64,000 nt of DNA from Chitinophaga varians (GTDB taxonomy: Bacteria; Bacteroidota; Bacteroidia; Chitinophagales; Chitinophagaceae): assembly GCF_012641275.1 (NCBI RefSeq), contig NZ_JABAIA010000004.1, positions 496,001 to 560,000 of the forward strand, in the 5' to 3' direction. The notes under the pieces are model-generated. The model did no database searches and was not told the DNA's origin. It was given only the letters and a program-made list of their open reading frames with translations. Both the position numbers and the translations under genes were made by a program. How positions within the stretch are numbered: position 1 is the stretch's first letter; every line of letters begins with the position of its first letter. Of the stretch, positions 33,564-41,075 are shown piece after piece.

Positions 33564-34670
33564 ATGCCAGGGATAGCCATTGCCCGACTTTTAAAAGAGA
33601 TCATCAAACACCCCAGAATTTCGTACTGGAAAATTGCCGGCTGGCTGGCGGTAGTGCTGATCGTGATTAATGCCAAAACCTATTATGTCAATAGTCATCT
33701 GAAAGACCCGGTGTTAAGAGCCGGGTTTCTCAGTTGGATATCCAGCTGGACATACCTGTTGCAGCAATTGCTTTCCTGTGTGCTGGTGTCATCGCTCTGT
33801 TTTTTGGTCTTCAACCTGTTTTATAACCTGTCGGCCCGCAAAGCCCGGCTGCCCGTGTTCCTGGTTGCCGGTGGGTTGTTGTTTGCACTGTACCTGATGA
33901 TAGACCAGGGGATCAATTATTTTTTTTACCCGGATACCTTCAAGGTTTTTATTACAGACCCGCTGGCGCTTACATCGGACGTGTTGCTGGGAGTGACGAT
34001 CATTACTGTGTTAACGGTGGTCATCGTCAAAGTGGCCATTTCCAACGATATCAACAAAAGAAATAAACAACTGGAACTGGACAAGCGGGAAGCGGAATAC
34101 GAACTGTTGAAGGCGCAGGTGAATCCCCACTTCCTGTTTAACTCGCTGAACTATCTGTATGCCCGGTCGCTCCCTTATTCAAAAGAGCTCTCCGAAGGTA
34201 TTCTGACGCTGTCTGAAATTATGCGGTATGCCTTTGATACGCATGATCTGGCGAAGGACGGGATGGTGTTGCTGAAAGACGAAGTGGAATATATCGGGAA
34301 GTTTTTAAAGATGAATGAGCTGCGCTTTGGAGTGGGGTTTTATGCCACCTTCGGGAAAACCGGCGTGATAGGAAGCAGGCGGATTATTCCCTTTGTGTTA
34401 ATTACTATGGTGGAAAACGCCGTCAAACATGCGGATGCCAGCGATGCCAGGCTGCCTATCCGCGTCCTGCTGGAGGTGACAGAAGAGCAGCTGGTATTCA
34501 GCTGTGAGAATCAGAAAAAGGCCCATAACATGGCCGTTCCTTCAACCAAAGTAGGTATACACAATATGAAAGAACGGCTCCGGATGGCCTATGGCCATCA
34601 CCACGAGCTGCTGATACACGATACGGCAGACACTTATTTTATTAAACTAACACTGCGTAATGGCCATTAA
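33564..34670 (+). CDS. LytS/YehU-type sensor histidine kinase
   Basis: A 368-residue protein with four predicted N-terminal membrane helices (residues ~20-165) and no large extracellular domain. A short coiled region (NKQLELDKREAEYELLKAQ) is followed by the His_kinase motif QVNPHFLFNSLNYLYA with the phospho-accepting His. The ATPase region has the N-box (MVENAVKHA) and a Gly-containing end (KVGIHNMKERLRMAYG). It phosphorylates the LytTR response regulator encoded next, whose start overlaps this stop by 11 bases. The signal is probably membrane-derived. Upstream is an S41 protease in the same operon. Confidence 0.9.
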   Translation: MPGIAIARLLKEIIKHPRISYWKIAGWLAVVLIVINAKTYYVNSHLKDPVLRAGFLSWISSWTYLLQQLLSCVLVSSLCFLVFNLFYNLSARKARLPVFLVAGGLLFALYLMIDQGINYFFYPDTFKVFITDPLALTSDVLLGVTIITVLTVVIVKVAISNDINKRNKQLELDKREAEYELLKAQVNPHFLFNSLNYLYARSLPYSKELSEGILTLSEIMRYAFDTHDLAKDGMVLLKDEVEYIGKFLKMNELRFGVGFYATFGKTGVIGSRRIIPFVLITMVENAVKHADASDARLPIRVLLEVTEEQLVFSCENQKKAHNMAVPSTKVGIHNMKERLRMAYGHHHELLIHDTADTYFIKLTLRNGH

Positions 34671-35355
34671 AGTTGTTGTGATCGACGATGAACCTGCTGC
34701 GATAGACGTGCTGAAATATTATATCAACATGACGCCGTCGCTGGATTTACTGGCTGCTTTTTCAGACAGCGGAGAGGCGGTGCGCTACTGTATGCAGCAG
34801 CAGGTTGACCTCATTTTTTGTGATATAGAAATGCCGCTGCTGAACGGACTGGAAGTTGCCGGTCAGCAGAAAGGGAAGACGGCCATCGTTTTTGTTACAG
34901 CGTATACCCACTACGCGGTAGAAGCCTTTAACCTGAACGTGGTGGACTACCTGGTGAAGCCTGTCCGGTACGAACGTTTTTTACAGGCGGTCAATAAGTA
35001 CAGGGAACAAAACGTCCACGCGGAAGAAGATCATTTTTTTGTGAAAACCGGCGTGAAAGGGTGTCTGGAGAAAATCAACATCGCAGATATCATCCAGATA
35101 GAAGGCGCAAAAAATTATGTTACTATCTGGCATGGGCATACGAAAACGATGACACTGCTGAACCTGAAAGACCTGGAAGCCCGCCTGCCGGCCCGGGATT
35201 TCTGCCGGGTACAGAAGTCCAGCATTGTGGCGATAAAACATATTACAGGCCTGAAAGGCGGCGCCATCGTGTTGTCCGGCGGGCAACTGGTCCCTGTTGG
35301 TCCTACGTACAAGGAGGAAGTACTACGGCTGATCAATAGTCGGCTGATTAACTAG
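34660..35355 (+). CDS. LytTR-family response regulator
   Basis: A 231-residue protein. The receiver domain has acidic residues VIDDE near the start, the phospho-acceptor Asp55 (FCDIEMP) and the conserved Thr/Lys (FVTAYTHYAVEAF; LVKPVRYERF). The C-terminal ~100 residues are a LytTR DNA-binding domain (GAKNYVTIWHGHTKTMTLLNLKDLEARL, CRVQKSSIVAIKHI). LytTR domains bind DNA through beta-strands. It overlaps the kinase gene by 11 bases, the usual coupling of such pairs. Its targets cannot be identified from the window. Confidence 0.92.
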   Translation: MAIKVVVIDDEPAAIDVLKYYINMTPSLDLLAAFSDSGEAVRYCMQQQVDLIFCDIEMPLLNGLEVAGQQKGKTAIVFVTAYTHYAVEAFNLNVVDYLVKPVRYERFLQAVNKYREQNVHAEEDHFFVKTGVKGCLEKINIADIIQIEGAKNYVTIWHGHTKTMTLLNLKDLEARLPARDFCRVQKSSIVAIKHITGLKGGAIVLSGGQLVPVGPTYKEEVLRLINSRLIN

Positions 35356-35394
35356 CGGTTACTCATCCTTCATACGTTTTGTTATTTATTGCTA

Positions 35395-36429
35395 TTACTG
35401 AACACCGGCTTCCAGCAGTGTAAACGTTTTCTCCGTGCAGTTGACTTCTGCCAGCACGCCATAGGGAAGTGTAAACGCAGGGCAGGTATGGCCGAAGTCC
35501 ATTTGGGTAACTACCACCATGTCCGTCAGGCCTTCTTCCTTCAACACTTTCAGTATCTCTGTTTCATATTCCGCAGCGTATTGATTATCATACGGCCGTC
35601 CCCACAGGATAGCTTTTGCTTTGCGGAGAATGCCCAGCAGGGCATAGTTCCTCATCCAGTAGCGTATCAGTTCTGGCCGTGCCGTTTCTTCTGATGTTTC
35701 AAAGAACAGGATGCTGTCTTGCCAATAACTATCTTCCGGCCAGTAGGGCGTGCCTTTGAGAAACTCCAGTACGTCTATGCATCCGCCAATGAGCCTGCCC
35801 TGCACTGTTCCGCTGCCTTGCAGGAACTTCCATCCGGTATTGGGTTCCAGCTTTCTTTTGACATCCTGTAGGGAGGGGTCGAACCATTCGAGCCTTTCAG
35901 ATGTCCATCCTTCGGTATTGGGCATGATCCGGCGCACCGGCGGTGCTGTAAAGAAAGTATTGTTGATGTCTTCTATCTGGTAACGGTGCATGCCGCCGTT
36001 TTCCGCGAAGCCTGTCAGCAGGGAGGTGCCATAGAAGGAGGTGAGACCCGCTTTCAGGCAGAGCAGGTGTGTGGTGGTGGTATCAGAGAAGCCCAGGAAT
36101 ATTTTAGGATTGTTCCGGATAATATTTATATCCACATACTTCAATATCCGCGCACTCTCTTCACCGCCTATATTGGAAATGATCGCTTTCACCGATTTGT
36201 CGGCGAAGGCCTCCATCAGGTCTTCCGCCCTTGCCTGCGGATTTTCGTACAGCCATTGCGCAGGCTTCAGGGCGTTTTTTGTTTCGGTGACTTCAAGGCC
36301 AAACTGTTGTTGTAACTGCTCTTTGCCTTTCCGGTACCGGTGTGGCAATTCTCCCGCTCCGCCCCAGGAGAGGGAAATAGTGGCGACTTTATCGCCCGCG
36401 GCCAGCCGGGAAGGTTTAATTAGGTTCAT
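35395..36429 (-). CDS. S66-family peptidase (LD-carboxypeptidase/MccF-like)
   Basis: A 344-residue protein. The S66 nucleophile region reads ILKYVDINIIRNNPKIFLGFSDTTTTH, with the Ser in GFSD. The Glu (SILFFETSEE) and His (MDFGHTCPAFTLPYG) of the Ser-Glu-His triad are present. No signal peptide is seen, so it is cytoplasmic. The long internal insert and overall length favour the MccF-type branch, which cleaves acyl-sulfamate/aminoacyl-nucleotide antibiotics such as microcin C7, over murein LD-carboxypeptidases, but both are possible. It is a single gene between the LytTR gene (convergent) and the AraC gene at 36548 (divergent). Confidence 0.87.
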   Translation of the reverse strand: MNLIKPSRLAAGDKVATISLSWGGAGELPHRYRKGKEQLQQQFGLEVTETKNALKPAQWLYENPQARAEDLMEAFADKSVKAIISNIGGEESARILKYVDINIIRNNPKIFLGFSDTTTTHLLCLKAGLTSFYGTSLLTGFAENGGMHRYQIEDINNTFFTAPPVRRIMPNTEGWTSERLEWFDPSLQDVKRKLEPNTGWKFLQGSGTVQGRLIGGCIDVLEFLKGTPYWPEDSYWQDSILFFETSEETARPELIRYWMRNYALLGILRKAKAILWGRPYDNQYAAEYETEILKVLKEEGLTDMVVVTQMDFGHTCPAFTLPYGVLAEVNCTEKTFTLLEAGVQ

Positions 36430-36547
36430 ATTTCGTCATTGGGTTATTAAATCATTGCTCCCTGCAAGGTATACCTTTTTTGATCATCGGGCCGAAGGCC
36501 TGATGGTTATCTTCCTGTGATAAATCGTATATTTACTGACGGTTTTT

Positions 36548-37345
36548 ATGAGTATCATTCTTTCACCCGGGCATTATTTTGGCAAGGAGCAGCAGTTCAA
36601 CGAAAATGCTTTCTTCAGGCTGAACATCACGGCTTACCAGCCGGATACGCATATTGGTGCGCACTACCACGAAAATGCGTATCTGAGCCTGCTCGTCAAC
36701 GGTGGTTATCATGAAATGAACCGTCGTACAGACGATCAGGTGAGCCCCGGGCAATTGCTGTTCCGTCCGGCCGGCTACACGCATGCCAACCGTTTCCTGG
36801 AGCTACCCGGACGCTGCCTGAACATAGAATTCAAACAATCAGGGATAGAAGCGCTGACGTTGAAGGGTTCCCTTCCGCAGCAGCTGATCATTTACAAACC
36901 CGGTGCTTTCAGTGACTTGTACCAACTGCTGTACGCCTTTTTGAAAGAGCCCGCCAACTGCCTGCCGGAGGAGCATATCGTCAACTGGCTGTCGGAGGTG
37001 ACGGACGTGAAAATAGCCAGCCGCCTGCCCTGGTTCATACAGGCAAAGGAAATCCTGCAAAACGAATTCGATACGCATCATACCATTCAGTCCATCGCCG
37101 GCAGGGTGTTCGTACATCCCATTTACCTGGCGAGGGCTTTTAAGGAAAAAGAAGGCATGACCGTGGGAGGCTACCAGCTGAAGATGCGGGTGCAAAGGGC
37201 GATGGAACTGCTTTTTACCACCCGCCTGCCGGTAACGGATATTGCCTTTTCCGCCGGATTCTCCGATACTTCCCATCTGATAAGAGTGTTCCGGGCATTC
37301 TACCGCTGCACGCCACATCAATTCCGGCGTCAGCTGAATAGTTAA
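36548..37345 (+). CDS. AraC-family transcriptional regulator with cupin sensor
   Basis: A 265-residue protein. The N-terminal cupin is clear (IGAHYHENAYLSLLVNGGYHEM, PGQLLFRPAGYTHANRF), with several His that could bind metal. The C-terminal HTHs are IQSIAGRVFVHPIYLARAFKEKEG, LPVTDIAFSAGFSDTSHLIRVFRAFY and CTPHQFRR. It is transcribed away from the S66 peptidase with ~120 bp between and lies 51 bp before the M1 peptidase gene. It could therefore regulate either neighbour. TATATTTA at 36529-36536 is one base off the -7 consensus. Confidence 0.88.
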   Translation: MSIILSPGHYFGKEQQFNENAFFRLNITAYQPDTHIGAHYHENAYLSLLVNGGYHEMNRRTDDQVSPGQLLFRPAGYTHANRFLELPGRCLNIEFKQSGIEALTLKGSLPQQLIIYKPGAFSDLYQLLYAFLKEPANCLPEEHIVNWLSEVTDVKIASRLPWFIQAKEILQNEFDTHHTIQSIAGRVFVHPIYLARAFKEKEGMTVGGYQLKMRVQRAMELLFTTRLPVTDIAFSAGFSDTSHLIRVFRAFYRCTPHQFRRQLNS

Positions 37346-37396
37346 TCTGATACTATTTTTTGTGTGTATGCAGGTGTTACTTTGTGAAAAAAAAGT

Positions 37397-39370
37397 ATGC
37401 GCCGACTTATCGCCCTTTTATATTTACTTTCACCGGTGTGGCTGGTCGCCCAGCAGAAACCGGATTACCACTTGCAGGTACAGGCCGACCTGGTGAAAAA
37501 GACCTTTGCCGTACAGGGAGATCTCTCTTTTGAAACTACCGCCGCTACCACTGATTCTGTTAAAATAATGATCAGTAAGGGGAGAGGCCCTGCCAAACTG
37601 CAACTACAGGGGGGCATCGCCGCCACGGTAGACACCAGTCTTAGCAGTTCCGGCGATGTGCTTTACCACTGGCGTTTTCAACGTCCGCAACCGGTGGGGT
37701 CCCGCTTACATTTTACCTATGCCTACGAACGGGGAGACGCCCCCGCTTTTCAGTACTACCTCGACAGCAGTTTTTGTATGGCCGGCGGATACGGTTCCGC
37801 GTGGTACCCCCAAGTGATGGCCCGGGCAGCCGACGGAACAGATGACTACCTCCGCGGCACCGGCACCCTGCGGGTGACCCTTCCCGAGCCGCTGATGGCC
37901 GTTATGGCCGCATGCACCATCAAGGCCACAAAAGGAGCCGGTACCAACACTTACGAGTTCCACTATGCCCAGCCCGACATCTTCTCCCTTTATATCGGAA
38001 ATTATACCCGGCAGGACTATCAGGGCAAGATGCCGTTTTACACCTACTGTCTCAGTAAAGCGATCAATGGAAATGACATCTCCCGGAAGGCCGCATCGGT
38101 ACTTGATTTCCTGACTTCCGAATTCGGGCCGTTGCTAATCCCTAATTTCTCTATCATCGAATTCCCGGAAGCCGTGGCCGAAAAAACCGGCATCGGCGGC
38201 GCCAGTATCTTCGGCGGCGTAGTGATGCCTACCGGCGCATTACGGGAATTTAACTATGCGCTTTTCGGTCATGAGATAGGGCACCAGTGGTGGGGCAACA
38301 AAATACTCACCCGGGGAAGCACCGGCGCTGAAATGCTCTCCGAAGCCATGGCGCAATACGGCTCGTTGCAGGTGGTGGAGCATTTTGACAGCGCAAGGGC
38401 CATCAACTACCGGAAGACAGGATATCCCGGCTATTTGTCCGATCAGAGCGGAGTGGGATACCTTAAAAACGCCGCTGCCGGCAATGATGAACCCCTGGCT
38501 ACGCTCAGCAGTAACAACGGCCATATCCTTGGCGACAGTAAAGGCTTTCTGGCGCTGGAACTGCTGGCGACAGTAGTAGGCAAACCAGTATTTCATAAGG
38601 CACTGCAAACCATCGGTGAAAAGTACAGTCACGACGGCCTTACCTGGAGCGACTTCTTACAGGAAGTGTCCAAAGCGCACGGCAGCAGCCTCGACTGGTT
38701 TTATCAGCAATGGTTTGACCGCACCGGCGCGCCTGCATGGCAAAGCACCTGGCAGCAACAGGGCAATACCCTTCAGCTCAGCATCACCCAGCAGGACAGT
38801 ATTTACCGGTTACCCCTGGAAGTGCTGGTTACCTATCGCAATGGCGCCACTTCCCTGCAGCATATCACCATAAAGGACAGGGCCAGTCAGCTGCAATTGC
38901 CCGTGAACGGCCCGGTGGCGACAGTGCAGGTAGATCCCTACTTTAAGGTATTGCACTGGGACGAAGCGCTGACGCCCATTGCACAGGCACAGTCGAAAGT
39001 GGTGAAAGTGCTGAACCTGCGGATACAACAAAAGCCCAATGAAGCGCTGGCGCTGGCGAAATCCTATATACAGGCAGGTATCCCTGATGATCAGTATGGC
39101 GTGGAGTTTTCGCTGTACTACCAGATGGGCCGTATTGCCGCCGCACAGAACAAAACAGAAGAGGCGATAGGCTGGTACCAGCACGCGTTGCAAAGTGTTA
39201 GCCGTAACAGGGAACTGTTAGCGTATACCTATTACCGTATGGCGCAACTGGCGGCAGCCAAACAGGATACCGCCCTGCTGGAATGGGCCTGCAATAACGC
39301 TGTCACCGCAGATGCCGCCAATCAGAAGGCTGATGGCATGGACTCAAAAGTGAAACTGCTCAGAAAATAA
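37397..39370 (+). CDS. Exported M1-family metallopeptidase with C-terminal TPR-like region
   Basis: A 657-residue protein with a signal peptide (LIALLYLLSPVWLVAQ). The gluzincin zinc site is H292-E-I-G-H296-QWWGN, with the third ligand Glu316 in SEAMAQYG. The exopeptidase GAMEN-type motif is replaced by GIGGASIFGG, so aminopeptidase activity may be altered. An N-terminal beta domain precedes the catalytic part. The last ~110 residues contain two or three TPR-like helix pairs (EALALAKSYIQAG, YYQMGRIAAAQNKTEEAIGWYQHAL, YYRMAQLAAAKQDTALLEWA), not typical of the family and suggesting a protein-protein contact. A strong terminator follows. Confidence 0.88.
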   Translation: MRRLIALLYLLSPVWLVAQQKPDYHLQVQADLVKKTFAVQGDLSFETTAATTDSVKIMISKGRGPAKLQLQGGIAATVDTSLSSSGDVLYHWRFQRPQPVGSRLHFTYAYERGDAPAFQYYLDSSFCMAGGYGSAWYPQVMARAADGTDDYLRGTGTLRVTLPEPLMAVMAACTIKATKGAGTNTYEFHYAQPDIFSLYIGNYTRQDYQGKMPFYTYCLSKAINGNDISRKAASVLDFLTSEFGPLLIPNFSIIEFPEAVAEKTGIGGASIFGGVVMPTGALREFNYALFGHEIGHQWWGNKILTRGSTGAEMLSEAMAQYGSLQVVEHFDSARAINYRKTGYPGYLSDQSGVGYLKNAAAGNDEPLATLSSNNGHILGDSKGFLALELLATVVGKPVFHKALQTIGEKYSHDGLTWSDFLQEVSKAHGSSLDWFYQQWFDRTGAPAWQSTWQQQGNTLQLSITQQDSIYRLPLEVLVTYRNGATSLQHITIKDRASQLQLPVNGPVATVQVDPYFKVLHWDEALTPIAQAQSKVVKVLNLRIQQKPNEALALAKSYIQAGIPDDQYGVEFSLYYQMGRIAAAQNKTEEAIGWYQHALQSVSRNRELLAYTYYRMAQLAAAKQDTALLEWACNNAVTADAANQKADGMDSKVKLLRK

Positions 39371-39373
39371 AGC

Positions 39374-39408
39374 GACGGCAGGCATCCGGCTTACACGGAT
39401 GCCTGCCG
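39374..39408. terminator. Terminator after the M1 peptidase gene
   Basis: Perfect 14-base arms (core GGCAGGCATCCG/CGGATGCCTGCC) are separated by a 7-base loop, with TTTC following. It lies just after the stop at 39370. Confidence 0.8.
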
Positions 39409-39490
39409 TTTCACCGGTCATAGAATTATTAACGGTTATTCCTCCGAAAAATATACATTTGGAGATACCAAAATCAAACCGTTGTTACCT

Positions 39491-40924
39491 ATGATTGTCA
39501 ACAAACTTTCATCGTTTATCCTGCTTTTACTGCTTAGCCCGATCTTCCTCCAGGCCCAAAAAGATTGTCATTGCGAAGCTAATTTCAAATGGGTAAAAGA
39601 AACCTTCGAAAAAAATGACGCCGGCTTTGAGTACGCCCTTCAACAAAAGGGAATGGCCGCCTACCAACAGCACAACAAAGACATCCTGGCAAAAATAAAA
39701 AAGGCGACAGACAAGGAGCAGTGTACCGCCGCTATGCGGGAATGGTTGTTGTTCTTCCGCAAAGGGCATCATGCCATTATTCCGGTAAACGACGCAGCCC
39801 CGGCCGCGAAGGCCGCCACCGGCGCTCCTGAAATGCTGGCGCTTTCAGAAGACCAGGTGAAACAGGGAATCCCCAACGCTTCAACTCCTTTACTGGAAGG
39901 CATCTGGACAACCTCTTCCTATAAAATAGGCATCATCAAAAAAGACAAGGGTTACAAAGGCGTTATACTAGCCTCCGGCAATCCGGCATGGAAGCCCGGT
40001 TATGTAAAGCTGAACATCGCTGCCGACAGCGCCGGCGTTTTTTATATGGGTGATTTCTCTGCCAATAAGTTTGATAAGGCGATAATGATCGGAAAAAATA
40101 CGCTGCAACTGGGAACAGTGTTCTTAAAGCGCGAGTACCCCGTGTTTTCCGGAGATGATAATGCTGCCGTTCTGTTTGCGAAGGAAATGACTACCAGCGT
40201 GCCTTTTATGCAGCAGTTGTCTGATAAGACCATCCTGTTCCGCATACCCACTTTCGAAGACTACGCCAAACATGATATCGACAGTTTGCTGAAACTCAAC
40301 GACGCATTGCTGAAACGTACTGAAAACCTGGTCATCGATATCAGGAACAACGGCGGCGGATCAGATGTCAGCTATTACGGGATCATCCCGTTGCTCTATA
40401 CCAATCCTATTCGTACCATTAATACCACGTTTTTGTCCACCCCGCTGAACAACAGCAGGATGGAAGGGTTCCTGGCTACGCCTGGTATCTCAGATGCTGA
40501 AAGGAAGGAATTAACGGAAGCCATACAAACACTGAAGGACAATCCAGGCAAGTTCGTTAACCTGAATAAGGGAAAAACCGTTAACATAGAAAAACTGGAC
40601 ACCATTTTCCCTTACCCGAAAAATGTAGCGATCATCATCAATGATAAAAACGGCAGCACAGCTGAAGAGTTCCTGCTGGCGGCCCGACAAAGCAAGAAGG
40701 TCAAGCTATTTGGTATCACAACGTTCGGCGTGCTCGATATCTCCAATACCTACGTGGTGGAATCGCCTGATAAACAATTCAAGCTGGGATACTCTCTTTC
40801 CAAAAGCCTGCGTATACCTGACCTGGCTATTGACGGGAAAGGCATTATGCCGGATTATTATATCGACAAAAGCATTCCTGATGCGGAATGGCTCAACTAT
40901 GTATTGCGTGTGATCGAACAGTAA
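39491..40924 (+). CDS. Exported S41-family peptidase
   Basis: A 477-residue protein starting at ATG 39491; the open frame begins three codons earlier with TTG. The signal peptide is SFILLLLLSPIFLQAQ. An N-terminal domain of ~100 residues contains CHCEANFKWVKETFEKN, a common opening of Bacteroidota S41 proteins. The catalytic domain carries LVIDIRNNGGGSD and the nucleophile Ser389 (NGSTAEEF), with Lys further on. It is larger than, and clearly different from, the S41 protease at 32523. It probably cleaves peptides in the periplasm or on the surface. TACATTTG at 39454-39461 matches the -7 consensus and sits 29 bp ahead of the ATG. Confidence 0.88.
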   Translation: MIVNKLSSFILLLLLSPIFLQAQKDCHCEANFKWVKETFEKNDAGFEYALQQKGMAAYQQHNKDILAKIKKATDKEQCTAAMREWLLFFRKGHHAIIPVNDAAPAAKAATGAPEMLALSEDQVKQGIPNASTPLLEGIWTTSSYKIGIIKKDKGYKGVILASGNPAWKPGYVKLNIAADSAGVFYMGDFSANKFDKAIMIGKNTLQLGTVFLKREYPVFSGDDNAAVLFAKEMTTSVPFMQQLSDKTILFRIPTFEDYAKHDIDSLLKLNDALLKRTENLVIDIRNNGGGSDVSYYGIIPLLYTNPIRTINTTFLSTPLNNSRMEGFLATPGISDAERKELTEAIQTLKDNPGKFVNLNKGKTVNIEKLDTIFPYPKNVAIIINDKNGSTAEEFLLAARQSKKVKLFGITTFGVLDISNTYVVESPDKQFKLGYSLSKSLRIPDLAIDGKGIMPDYYIDKSIPDAEWLNYVLRVIEQ

Positions 40925-41040
40925 CGCCTGTACGAATACGGACACTGTCTGTACACATCCGGACATTTGATAGATGTTTTAAATAAATAATGTATTGAAT
41001 TTTATTGTATTATAAACACGGCATGAAAATGTTGTGCAAC

Positions 41041-41074
41041 ATTGTCACACCGGTCCGGTGTGACAATACTTTTT
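41041..41074. repeat. Perfect palindrome plus T-run immediately upstream of the FtsX permease ATG
   Basis: Thirteen-base arms (ATTGTCACACCGG at 41041-41053 and its complement at 41055-41067) surround a single T. ACTTTTTT and then the ATG at 41076 follow. In RNA this is a terminator-shaped hairpin ending 9 bases from the start codon. It could terminate the S41 transcript, act as an attenuator, or be a dimeric operator. Confidence 0.7.
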
Positions 41075-41075
41075 T

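Noticed and set aside
35395..36429. S66 peptidase as part of a microcin C7-type locus
   Set aside because: No MccB-like adenylyltransferase or peptide gene is adjacent; only the peptidase family can be supported.
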